This document shows, piece by piece, positions 1 to 7,197 of a stretch of 64,000 nucleotides of DNA; within the stretch, counting starts at the first letter, position 1, and each line of letters begins with the position of its first letter. The notes under the pieces are model-generated. The model did no database searches and had not been told where the DNA came from. It worked only from the letters and a program-made list of their open reading frames with translations. Position numbers and translations under genes: made by a program. The stretch is taken from assembly GCA_017549365.1 (NCBI GenBank), contig JAFYUZ010000016.1, positions 1-64,000 on the forward strand, written 5' to 3'. Origin of the DNA: Clostridia bacterium (GTDB taxonomy: Bacteria; Bacillota; Clostridia; Oscillospirales; CAG-382).

Positions 1-115
1 AATGATGTGTGGCTTCGCCACATATTATTGCAAACATCGCATCATTGTGAACGAAGTGAGCAACATCACTATGCGAAGCATAATTTCATTTGGCGTAGCC
101 AAACTTCACTAAACC
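1..115. repeat. Array of short palindromes, gaagtg/ttcat-spaced type
   Basis: Several small inverted repeats follow one another with only a few bases between them. Examples are TGTGGC-ttc-GCCACA, ATGC-gaa-GCAT and TTTGGC-gta-GCCAAA. Spacers resemble ttcat or catcac. The array lies upstream of the first gene and carries no reading frame. The organisation resembles the cgatat-spaced arrays elsewhere in this window, but the spacer differs, so it is probably a second sub-family. Function is unknown; transcript-end protection or a non-autonomous repeat are possibilities. Confidence 0.55.
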
Positions 116-119
116 TTTA

Positions 120-175
120 AGGCCCTTGATTTCGGGGGCTTTTCGTGTTTTTAGGGGTAAAAAACACACCCCTTT
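120..175. terminator. Two weak terminator-like hairpins
   Basis: AGGCCC pairs imperfectly with the GGGGGCT that follows, then tttt. Just after it AGGGGT (153-158) pairs with ACCCCT (168-173), followed by a T-rich stretch near 187. These could end a transcript from the gene left of the window. The first stem is imperfect. Confidence 0.35.
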
Positions 176-241
176 CACCATTGCACCTTTTTTTCGACCT
201 TATGGACTTGAACCTGTGACTTAACTATAGGTTGAATGTCG

Positions 242-270
242 TTGACTGCTTGGTGTTTTTGAGATATAAT
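242..270 (+). promoter_or_regulatory. Sigma-A-type promoter of the methyltransferase gene
   Basis: TTGACT (242-247) and TATAAT (265-270) are separated by exactly 17 bases, 25 bases upstream of the ATG chosen for the next gene. This is a near-consensus housekeeping promoter. Confidence 0.8.
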
Positions 271-295
271 AAAATAAAGAAAGGCGGTGTTTAAG

Positions 296-1036
296 ATGAA
301 TGAACCATATTACAAGGCTTACGAGAAACGTTATCAGGCAGCTTTTTCCGCGGGTGCTGAACGTTGGGGGCATTCTCCCGATGATGAGGTATTATATAAT
401 ACCCTCAAATCGTGGGTAGAAGAAAATAATCTACAAGGAAAAAGGATAATTGAATATGCTTGCGGCGAGGGGGCTTGCGGGGTTATCCTGTCTGAACTTG
501 GGTGTATCTATCACGGCGTGGACATTTCACCGTCTGCTATTGAGAAAACCAAAAAATTGTTAGAAAAATATCCGAATGCTACGGTTGAGGTTCTGGATAT
601 GGTTAAGGAAAGCGTCAAGGAAAAATACGATGCGGCTCTTGACTGTATGGGATTTCATATGTTGGTTACTGATAAAGACAGAGAGTTGTATTTGAAAAAT
701 GCGTATAACTCGTTAAAAGAAAATTCGCCAATGCTATTCTTTAGGGAGTCGTATCGTAAGGATGGAACTCATAACGGCATTGTCAATTCTGTTGAGGAAT
801 GGGCGCAGATAACGGGTGAGGATTATAATACACCGCAATTACGTCAGGTTAGAAATGCTGATAATGGCAGTATAATGGAGATATTTGTTCCTCTTCTTCC
901 CGCGAGGGCAAAAGATAAAAATCAATATGTTGATGAATTGAATAAAATCGGATTTTATATAGAAAAATTTATTGAAATGAATGTATCTAACGCCATTCCG
1001 TATTCTGCCAGTATTTACGTAAGAAAAGGAAAATAA
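296..1036 (+). CDS. Class I SAM-dependent methyltransferase
   Basis: A 246-residue cytosolic protein with a Rossmann-type methyltransferase fold. The SAM-binding motif I is visible as EYACGEGACG near residues 53-62, followed by the acidic strand end GVDIS around residue 75 (motif II) and VLDM (motif III). This places it with the methyltransferase type 11/12/25 group. The substrate cannot be read from the sequence. The start was set at the ATG at 296, not the GTG at 287, because AAGGCGG (281-287) is then 8 bases upstream. The gene stands alone between its own promoter and a strong terminator at 1080, so it is probably monocistronic. Confidence 0.8.
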   Translation: MNEPYYKAYEKRYQAAFSAGAERWGHSPDDEVLYNTLKSWVEENNLQGKRIIEYACGEGACGVILSELGCIYHGVDISPSAIEKTKKLLEKYPNATVEVLDMVKESVKEKYDAALDCMGFHMLVTDKDRELYLKNAYNSLKENSPMLFFRESYRKDGTHNGIVNSVEEWAQITGEDYNTPQLRQVRNADNGSIMEIFVPLLPARAKDKNQYVDELNKIGFYIEKFIEMNVSNAIPYSASIYVRKGK

Positions 1037-1075
1037 TTGGATATAGATAGAGGGTTCGAAATTGTTGGGATAAGC

Positions 1076-1201
1076 CATGAAAAAAGCGTACTGAAAAATT
1101 CAGTACGCTTTTTTCAGCGATATAAATTCCTGACGGAATTTGCTATATGTACTTCGTACACGATATATCTTCGATGCGATATGTTGCCTTGCGGCAACGC
1201 G
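1076..1201. repeat. Terminator plus cgatat palindrome array, copy A
   Basis: A 126-bp segment that recurs at 3268-3393 with one mismatch (base 1142 against 3334). After the terminator come four mini-palindromes, each introduced by a version of cgatat: AAATTCC-tga-CGGAATTT, TGTAC-ttc-GTACA, ATC-tt-CGAT and GTTGCC-ttg-CGGCAAC. No coding potential was found in the rest of the 1037-1343 gap. Confidence 0.8.
1080..1114. terminator. Intrinsic terminator (copy A)
   Basis: Perfect stem AAAAAAGCGTACTGAA / TTCAGTACGCTTTTTT with an AAA loop, ending in a T-run. It works in either direction and directly follows the methyltransferase gene. The same hairpin occurs at 3272-3306. Confidence 0.85.
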
Positions 1202-1275
1202 ACCAAAGGTTTCAACCTTTTATTCTTTGTGCATAAGCGAGAAAATATACCAAACATCAGTTTTTGTTATAAATA

Positions 1276-1304
1276 TTGTAATTTTCCTTTATGCATGCTA
1301 TAAT
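1276..1304 (+). promoter_or_regulatory. Promoter of the membrane-anchored unknown gene
   Basis: TTGTAA (1276-1281) and TATAAT (1299-1304) are separated by 17 bases, 39 bases upstream of the GTG start of the next gene. Confidence 0.7.
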
Positions 1305-1343
1305 ATGAGTGTATATATGTACTTAAAAGAATGAGGTGTAATT

Positions 1344-1859
1344 GTGAAAAAGGCTTTATTTATTTTTCTGATTTTTATTGCCGTCATATTAGCTTTTGGA
1401 GTATACTCTTACTTTACAATTCCCGACGGCTCTACGATTGAAAGCCGTGAAGAGCTACTGCAAGAAAAGTTGAAAGGAAAACCATGGTCAATTTCTGTTG
1501 AACAGAAAATTGATAACTATATGGTAAGCGGCATATATTCCGGCTATGATGAAAGCGGACTTGCAGTTTTTGAGCCAAAAGGAAATGGAAAATATAAGTT
1601 GCAAACTCATGTTACCCGTGATAATGACAGAATAATAATCACAAATTCATATATTGGTGGTCAATGGTATGACATCGTTTGGTTTAATGGGGCAAAAACA
1701 GATTATGCAGAGATAACATATACTCTTGACGGAATAAAACAAGAAACGATTATACATGATGCAAAAAATATGGAAATCTTTATAAATCCGGCTCCAACCA
1801 ACGACGAGTACAAAATAGATGTTTCTTACTATGACAACGAGGGAAATAAATACGAGTGA
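1344..1859 (+). CDS. Membrane-anchored extracytoplasmic protein of unknown function
   Basis: A 171-residue protein that I do not recognise. Residues about 4-24 form one hydrophobic segment behind a short Lys-rich N terminus, without a lipobox or clear signal-peptidase site, so it is probably a single-pass anchored protein. The remaining ~145 residues are rich in beta-prone, aromatic and charged residues and look like a small extracellular beta domain. GTG is taken as the start because GAGGTG lies 5 bases upstream. It has its own promoter, and the next gene starts 109 bases downstream behind its own AAGGAGAGGG site, so linkage is uncertain. Confidence 0.65.
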   Translation: MKKALFIFLIFIAVILAFGVYSYFTIPDGSTIESREELLQEKLKGKPWSISVEQKIDNYMVSGIYSGYDESGLAVFEPKGNGKYKLQTHVTRDNDRIIITNSYIGGQWYDIVWFNGAKTDYAEITYTLDGIKQETIIHDAKNMEIFINPAPTNDEYKIDVSYYDNEGNKYE

Positions 1860-1968
1860 GGTACATTCATGAATTTTCCTACTTGACTTACAATCATTGT
1901 TCCGTTAGCAAGCAAACGATGGACATGAAGTTGTTGAGGAGAAATATGAATAAGGAGAGGGAATAAAT

Positions 1969-3063
1969 ATGATTGGAAAAGTAATTTGTGATTTAGTTCC
2001 AAACAAGGAGAATAACAGGAATAGTGAAGGTGCGTTTATAAAATTAAAGAACGGGGATTTGATGTTCGCTTATACTCATTACCGCAGCGAAGGCTACAAG
2101 GACCACTCTACTGCTGACCTGTACGCTATGCTGTCTAATGATGAAGGTGAGAGCTTTGATGCCCCGTTTTTGCTCTTTTCCTGCGAGGATGTGGAGGCAG
2201 ACAACATTATGTCCGTTTCGCTTATGCGAATGAAAAATGGTGATTTGGGACTTTTCTATCTTAAAAAACATAATAAAGTGCACAACTGTATTCCATATTT
2301 AGCCAGATCCTCGGACGAAGGAAAAACATGGTATACGCATATTCGCTGCATAAATGAGGACGGTTATTATGTTTTAAATAATGATAGAGTTATTCGACTG
2401 CGCAACGACAGACTTTTGATGCCGGTTGCAAGACATGAATATAAAGACGACACTTATTTGCCGGGGAGTGTTTGGATGTATGCTTCAGATGATGATGGTA
2501 GGACGTGGAATAAAATTTCGGATGAAATCAAGTTGGATTTATGCAATGTAAATCGTGAAGAATCTAATCCTCTGCGTAGTTGCATGGAGCCGGGTGTTGT
2601 TGAACTTGAAAACGGCAATATTTGGTGCTTTATACGCACAACACTTGGCAGGCAGTATGAAACCTTCTCAGAAGATTTTGGTGCGAGTTGGAGTTCGGTT
2701 CAACCATCTCCGTTTACAAGTCCAGAGTCGCCGATGTGCGTAAAAAAATTAGAAAACGGTAACTTATTTACTGTATGGAATCCTGTTCCATTATATAATG
2801 GAAGAAGTCAACACTTTGAAGGGGTATGGACAGGTGCAAGAACTCCGCTTGTTTTTGCTCTTTTAAATAAAGAGGGAGACTTTGTTTCGGAATATAAAGA
2901 AATTGAAACTGATGAAAAAGCCGGTTTTTGCTATTGTGCCATTCACGAAACGGAAAACGGAGATATTTTACTTGGATATTGTGCAGGTGGCGTAAGTGAC
3001 GGGGCTTGCTTAAACAAAATCAGAATACGCAAAATTTATAAATCAGATTTTAACGAAATATAA
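1969..3063 (+). CDS. BNR/Asp-box sialidase-fold protein (GH33-like)
   Basis: A 364-residue protein with four Asp-box motifs (S-x-D-x-G-x-[ST]-[WF]): SNDEGESF at 56-63, SSDEGKTW at 114-121, SDDDGRTW at 173-180 and SEDFGASW at 234-241. These repeat at the blade spacing expected of a six-bladed sialidase propeller. A Glu in MEPGVVELENG (about 207) and several conserved-looking Arg residues (for example FIRTTLGR, 221-228) fit the fold. There is no signal peptide, so it should act in the cytosol, unlike most secreted neuraminidases. Substrate could be an imported sialic-acid glycan or another sugar; many BNR proteins of this size are not true sialidases. A strong Shine-Dalgarno site precedes the ATG. 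Confidence 0.75.
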   Translation: MIGKVICDLVPNKENNRNSEGAFIKLKNGDLMFAYTHYRSEGYKDHSTADLYAMLSNDEGESFDAPFLLFSCEDVEADNIMSVSLMRMKNGDLGLFYLKKHNKVHNCIPYLARSSDEGKTWYTHIRCINEDGYYVLNNDRVIRLRNDRLLMPVARHEYKDDTYLPGSVWMYASDDDGRTWNKISDEIKLDLCNVNREESNPLRSCMEPGVVELENGNIWCFIRTTLGRQYETFSEDFGASWSSVQPSPFTSPESPMCVKKLENGNLFTVWNPVPLYNGRSQHFEGVWTGARTPLVFALLNKEGDFVSEYKEIETDEKAGFCYCAIHETENGDILLGYCAGGVSDGACLNKIRIRKIYKSDFNEI

Positions 3064-3106
3064 TTATAGGTGCCATTTTCGGGTTGCATCTATATTGTTT
3101 TGTATT

Positions 3107-3190
3107 ATTCATTTTTCATTATTCAACAGGATTTTTAAATGAGTAATGAATGATGAAGTCGCTTTGCTGATGAATGATTAATAATTAAGG
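3107..3190. repeat. Degenerate AT-rich inverted repeat
   Basis: The tract attattcatttttcatt pairs imperfectly with aatgaatgatt near 3170-3185. Between them is aagtcgctttgctga, which resembles the units of the 1-115 array. It is probably a decayed repeat copy in the 418-bp gap between the sialidase-fold gene and the AraC gene. Confidence 0.35.
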
Positions 3191-3267
3191 TAGTTTAGCT
3201 GTGCAAAACAATAAAATTTATTTTAATGTCGGAGTTTTTAAGTGGCATCTAAACCATTCGGCACTTT

Positions 3268-3393
3268 CATGAAAAAAGCGTACTGAAAAATTCAGTACGC
3301 TTTTTTCAGCGATATAAATTCCTGACGGAATTTACTATATGTACTTCGTACACGATATATCTTCGATGCGATATGTTGCCTTGCGGCAACGCG
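3268..3393. repeat. Terminator plus cgatat palindrome array, copy B
   Basis: The second copy of the 126-bp cassette seen at 1076-1201, differing at one base. It has the same order of four mini-palindromes. The bases on either side of the two copies are unrelated, so the cassette itself is the duplicated unit. Confidence 0.8.
3272..3306. terminator. Intrinsic terminator (copy B)
   Basis: Sequence identical to the hairpin at 1080-1114, with a 16-bp A/T-flanked stem and T-run on both strands. It can end both the rightward transcript from the sialidase-fold gene and the leftward transcript from the AraC gene. Confidence 0.8.
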
Positions 3394-3481
3394 GAAAGGG
3401 AATTTATAAACAGGCTATATAATCTGTATATTGCTTGGAGTTGTATTGGTCCCGATTGCCTTTATAATGGTTTCTGCGTTG

Positions 3482-4318
3482 CTATGGAGATTTTTGCTGT
3501 TTACGATAAACAAAGGGCGTTATACCATAAAGCTTTTTAAAGGCGCGGATGAAATATGTTTCACTGTTAAATCCGCAGGAAAGGGCGATATCTACGTTGC
3601 TTTCGGTGGTGTTGCGGAGTTTTTCTTTGGCAATTTCCAGCCGATATTGTATGATATATTCTGTCGGAGTCAAATTTGTGTATCGCTTAAAAAGATTTAT
3701 GATATATGTTTGGCTGTAAAAAGAAACCGACGACAGAGTGCAGAGAGATATTTTTTCGGCAAAGTGTTCGTGTACATAATTCATCAGATTTTTCATTTCG
3801 TCAGGAAGTCTGGAAGCGTTTTTTTGAACGTAAGTGAAGCTTTGGCTTTCTATAAAAAGAGAAAAAAGCTCTAAAAATTTTGCTTTTATCAAAAAACCGT
3901 AACCGAATTTCTTGTCATCATATATCTCTGTTATCTGGTCGAGAATTTCTATAACACAATGACCCAAGGGGGTGTTATACGAAAAAACAGATGAAAATTT
4001 TATCGGCTCCTTGAATATGGAGCCGAACATTTCGTCCTCCCACATGGTTGACGATACCACTATAGCTATGATCTTCGCGCCACTGCAGCTTTGGATCGAA
4101 TGAAGTTCTCCGCTATGTACAAGAAGCGCCTTGTTTTCTGTCAGATCAAAGGCTTTGCCGTTTATCACACACGAAACACTTCCATTTTTTACCATTATAA
4201 ATTCGTATTCTTCGTGCCAATGAAGGTTTACGCCGCTTGTATGATATATTTTCATCGGCAGATTTTCGCTTTTGTGACAGACCTGTTCATACAGGCTTTC
4301 TCGATTTGCGTTTTTCAT
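3482..4318 (-). CDS. AraC-family transcriptional regulator
   Basis: A 278-residue protein. The N-terminal ~150 residues form a cupin-type sensor (LHWHEEYEFIMV at 32-43 is the usual HxHxxxE pattern). The C-terminal ~100 residues carry the two helix-turn-helix motifs of AraC/XylS regulators, ending in the signature GFNSETYFIRAFKK and GITPFVYR. It is divergent from the GH28-like gene. The 129-bp space between them holds repeated ATTGTG boxes that are likely operator half-sites. It probably senses a sugar released from a pectin-like or host glycan and activates the neighbour; the ligand is not deducible. Confidence 0.88.
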   Translation of the reverse strand: MKNANRESLYEQVCHKSENLPMKIYHTSGVNLHWHEEYEFIMVKNGSVSCVINGKAFDLTENKALLVHSGELHSIQSCSGAKIIAIVVSSTMWEDEMFGSIFKEPIKFSSVFSYNTPLGHCVIEILDQITEIYDDKKFGYGFLIKAKFLELFSLFIESQSFTYVQKNASRLPDEMKNLMNYVHEHFAEKISLCTLSSVSFYSQTYIINLFKRYTNLTPTEYIIQYRLEIAKEKLRNTTESNVDIALSCGFNSETYFIRAFKKLYGITPFVYRKQQKSP

Positions 4319-4331
4319 ATTGTACCCCGAC

Positions 4332-4405
4332 GATTGTGTAATATAGTTCTATTTTTACAGCAATATTGTGAAATTATTTACAGATATTGTGTGACATAAT
4401 ATGAT
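4332..4405 (+). promoter_or_regulatory. Promoter with ATATTGTG direct repeats (candidate AraC operator)
   Basis: ATATTGTG occurs at 4363-4370 and 4384-4391, exactly 21 bp (two helical turns) apart. A third ATTGTG lies at 4332-4337. TTTACA (4377-4382), 17 bases and TATGAT (4400-4405) form the promoter of the GH28-like gene, so the second box overlaps the spacer. Two half-sites on one face of the DNA next to a weak promoter is the usual layout of AraC-activated promoters. Confidence 0.6.
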
Positions 4406-4447
4406 TATACCAGAAAATTTGATGAAATGCAATGGAGGAATCAAAAA

Positions 4448-5827
4448 ATGAAAAATACCGTATCCATATGCGATTTTGGCGCAAAAGCGGACGGGAAGTT
4501 GCAGACTGCCAACATTCAGGCGGCAATAGACCACGTTTTTTTGCAAGGCGGAGGGGTGGTTGTTGTTCCGACAGGTGTTTACCTTACGGGTGGAATCAGA
4601 CTTCGCTCGAATATAACTTTGTACATTGAAAAAAACGCCGTGCTGAAAGGTGTGCGTGACCCCGAAGAATATTTTGGATATTTGCACGATGATGTGGAGC
4701 CTTTAGGTGCGCATCAAATTACCGATGCCGACTACGTGGGCCTTTGGACTATTCACGGAGAGACAGAATATGACGAAACCGACAGTCGTTACCGCTTTAA
4801 GCGTATTCCCGGAAGCAGATGGAACAATGCCATCATCCGTGCCATCGATGCCGAAAATGTAAAAATCATAGGCGAAGAGGGCTCGGTTATTGACGGAGAC
4901 AATTGTTACGACGAAATCGGAGAAGAGGGTTATCGCGGTCCCCACGCAATTTGCTTTTTCGGTGTAAAAAATGTGGATCTTTGTGGTTACACAGTTAAAA
5001 ACAGCGCCAATTGGGCACATAACATGCTTTTTTGCAAAAATATTACGGCAAAAAACATAAAGGTAGAGGCGGGGCACGACGGATTTGATGCCGCTGTTTG
5101 CAAAAACGTGTCTATCACAGACAGCGAATTTTACACGGGCGACGATTGTATTGCGGGATTTGGCAACACAAACGTCCTTGTAGACCGCTGTATATTAAAC
5201 AGTGCGTGTTCCGCCTTTCGTTTTGGCGGTACAAACGTGTTGATAAAGCGCTGCCGTGCCTTTGCTCCCGGAAAATATTCTTTCAGAGGATCTCTCAGCA
5301 AAGAAGAAAAAATCGCCGGAGTTGTGGCAGAAAGCACGCGAAATAATATGTTGAGCTTTTTCACCTATTACGCCGATTTTTCGGTTCCGATTCCCGACGA
5401 GCCCGGCAACATCGTCATCGAAGATTGTGAGATTTGCGGCGCCGATCGTTTTTTACATTATAATTTTTCGGGAAACGAAATATGGCAACGTTACCGTCCT
5501 TTGAAAAATATCACCTTCAAAAATATTCATGCCGAAGGTATTGCCATGCCGATGACGCTTTACGGAACCGAGTCAAACAAGATTGAACTGACTATGGAAA
5601 ATGTTTTTATTAACATGAGACAGGGCAGTGCGGCAAAAGAATTGATCCGAGGTTGTCATTATTCGCGCATTACAATTGATCGTGTGCAGATCGACGCATT
5701 TGAGGGAGAATGTTTGATCAGATCCAAGGCCGGCGAGGATATTGATATTAAAAACGTTGTTTGCGATTTGCCGCAGGAATCGTATATTTCGCATACAACC
5801 GAAGATTTTGTTATCAAAGTAATATAA
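4448..5827 (+). CDS. GH28-like parallel beta-helix glycosidase
   Basis: A 459-residue protein with the N-terminal fold entry of polygalacturonase-related enzymes (DFGAKADGK at 9-17, then IQAAIDH and a GGGVVVVPTGVYLTG stretch). The beta-helix body contains HDGFD (210-214) and GDDCI (231-235), matching the Asp positions of GH28. The usual GHG and RIK signatures are not obvious, so this is a divergent member and its exact specificity is open (galacturonide, rhamnogalacturonan or another uronide). No signal peptide is present, so it probably acts on imported oligosaccharides. The start is the ATG at 4448, with GGAGG 9 bases upstream. It is likely controlled by the divergent AraC protein. Confidence 0.8.
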   Translation: MKNTVSICDFGAKADGKLQTANIQAAIDHVFLQGGGVVVVPTGVYLTGGIRLRSNITLYIEKNAVLKGVRDPEEYFGYLHDDVEPLGAHQITDADYVGLWTIHGETEYDETDSRYRFKRIPGSRWNNAIIRAIDAENVKIIGEEGSVIDGDNCYDEIGEEGYRGPHAICFFGVKNVDLCGYTVKNSANWAHNMLFCKNITAKNIKVEAGHDGFDAAVCKNVSITDSEFYTGDDCIAGFGNTNVLVDRCILNSACSAFRFGGTNVLIKRCRAFAPGKYSFRGSLSKEEKIAGVVAESTRNNMLSFFTYYADFSVPIPDEPGNIVIEDCEICGADRFLHYNFSGNEIWQRYRPLKNITFKNIHAEGIAMPMTLYGTESNKIELTMENVFINMRQGSAAKELIRGCHYSRITIDRVQIDAFEGECLIRSKAGEDIDIKNVVCDLPQESYISHTTEDFVIKVI

Positions 5828-5867
5828 GGTACGTTTTTGCCACGCGATACAAAAATCCAAAGCTTTG

Positions 5868-5981
5868 GCATTGTGTCCTTTGGGACACAATGCGGCGATA
5901 TAAATCCCTGACGGGATTTACGATATACGCCTACGGCGTACGATATATCTTCGATGCGATATGTTGCCTTGCGGCAACGCG
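5868..5981. repeat. cgatat palindrome array, copy C
   Basis: Starts with an 11-bp stem hairpin GCATTGTGTCC / GGACACAATGC (5868-5893). Four mini-palindromes follow, each led by cgatat: AAATCCC-tga-GGGATTT, ACGCC-ta-GGCGT, ATC-tt-CGAT and GTTGCC-ttg-CGGCAAC. The last two units are the same as in copies A and B. The first two differ in sequence but keep their palindromy, so the units look exchangeable or co-varying. A further atatcgcattgcagagcaatatat unit lies near 6021. Confidence 0.75.
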
Positions 5982-6055
5982 AAAAGGAATTTTTATCGTA
6001 TCACTTTACCATCAGGCAAATATATCGCATTGCAGAGCAATATATTACAAAAAAC

Positions 6056-6104
6056 AACTACCCGAAAAAGAGTTTTCAGATCCTCTTGTTCGGGTAGTTT
6101 TGTC
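6056..6104. terminator. Intrinsic terminator between GH28-like gene and AraC gene
   Basis: AACTACCCGAA (6056-6066) pairs with TTCGGGTAGTT (6089-6099), followed by ttgtctt. An inner AAGAG/CTCTT stem extends it. It sits between two convergent genes and can serve both. Confidence 0.7.
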
Positions 6105-6190
6105 TTATTCTGTCACAAGCGGGGGATTTTGTGTGCCAAATTTAAAGGCAACTATCCTTATTAAGCCTGCTCATTTTGTTTCGGATTTTT

Positions 6191-7096
6191 TTATTTTCCC
6201 GCATCTTTGCGGTATTCGGACGGGGATTTGCCGTAGGTTTTTACAAAAGCGCGGTAAAAATCCGATTCTGCCGCATATCCTATTCGCCCTGCGATCTCTG
6301 ATACGGGCAGGCGTGTGCGCAACAGAAGCTCTGCGGCGATCTTGCTGCGCAGATCATTTCTGTATGCTACCGGCGGCATACCGTAAACGGCGATAAAACG
6401 TCGGCGCAGCTGGCTTTCGCTGAGATGACATTTTGATGCCAGCTCCTGCACAGTATCGGTGCTGTTGTAATGCAACGACAGATATTCGGAAATTTTGGTT
6501 ACGGCGTCGTCTGTGTTGTAGGTGACGGGGGCGGATGTTGTATTTCCAAAGTATTTTTCCGCATCAAGGATAAAAGCCGCAAGTCTCAATGCCGCGGTTG
6601 CGCCGCAATTCGGCTCTTCCAGACTGCACGAGTTCATTATTTCGGAAATTATTGCCACCGCCTGCGGATGCTCGGAGGCATGGATGACGGGTGGCACGCA
6701 TTTTGCCGCATTTTTCAACGCCGCTATGCCGTCGGTTTTACTGTTGGAAATAACGTCCAGCAGACGGGCAACTGCTTGAGCACGTACAAAAGCAAAACGG
6801 CACACACACATATCTTCCTTATCGAGCGAGCGCGAATAATGACAACGGTCGGGTGAAACAAAGATGACATCGCCTGTTGATACCGATGAAAAAACACCCT
6901 CTGCCAAAAAAAGACCTCCGCCTTTTTCGCAAATGCCTATCTCGTATCTGTCGTGATAGTGCAGCATGGGAAAATCCTCGGAATAGGGGAGCTGAATAGG
7001 CTTTTTGTCAAAAAACAGGGTTCCGTCTACGGGATCGGGCAGAGGATCAAAAAGCTTTTGATAATGTTTTGATAAAGAATTTGCGTGTTTTAGCAT
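6191..7096 (-). CDS. AraC-family transcriptional regulator
   Basis: A 301-residue protein. The cupin-type sensor half includes MLHYHDRYEIGICEKG near residues 44-59. The C-terminal AraC/XylS DNA-binding half begins near residue 195; its helices include ELASKCHLSESQLRRRF and VSEIAGRIGYAAESDFYRAF, then the closing GKSPSEYRK. It is transcribed divergently from the large DUF6259-like gene with a 101-bp shared control region, so it is the likely activator of that gene. The inducing sugar is unknown. Confidence 0.88.
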   Translation of the reverse strand: MLKHANSLSKHYQKLFDPLPDPVDGTLFFDKKPIQLPYSEDFPMLHYHDRYEIGICEKGGGLFLAEGVFSSVSTGDVIFVSPDRCHYSRSLDKEDMCVCRFAFVRAQAVARLLDVISNSKTDGIAALKNAAKCVPPVIHASEHPQAVAIISEIMNSCSLEEPNCGATAALRLAAFILDAEKYFGNTTSAPVTYNTDDAVTKISEYLSLHYNSTDTVQELASKCHLSESQLRRRFIAVYGMPPVAYRNDLRSKIAAELLLRTRLPVSEIAGRIGYAAESDFYRAFVKTYGKSPSEYRKDAGK

Positions 7097-7140
7097 TATT
7101 TATGCGCGCCTTTCCTATGGATTATGAGCAAAAAGTTTGA

Positions 7141-7162
7141 TATAATCATAATAGCATATAAT
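7141..7162 (+). promoter_or_regulatory. Candidate -10 boxes upstream of the DUF6259-like gene
   Basis: Two TATAAT hexamers (7141-7146 and 7157-7162) lie 36-57 bases before the start codon, but neither has a good -35 box. Such promoters usually depend on an activator, here presumably the divergent AraC protein. Confidence 0.4.
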
Positions 7163-7197
7163 GTCAAAAAAATCAACATAAAACGGAGTATATTTTT

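Noticed and set aside
197-225. Sequence tggacttgaacc resembling the reverse complement of a tRNA T-loop
   Set aside because: The T-stem bases on both sides do not pair and no acceptor, D or anticodon arms can be found, so it is neither a tRNA gene nor a convincing attachment-site remnant.
1037-1343. Short forward frames after the methyltransferase gene
   Set aside because: They run through the terminator and palindrome cassette; the encoded peptides only reflect the repeat.
3431-3874. 147-codon forward frame
   Set aside because: Antisense to the C-terminal half of a clear AraC-family gene and without a plausible ribosome site.
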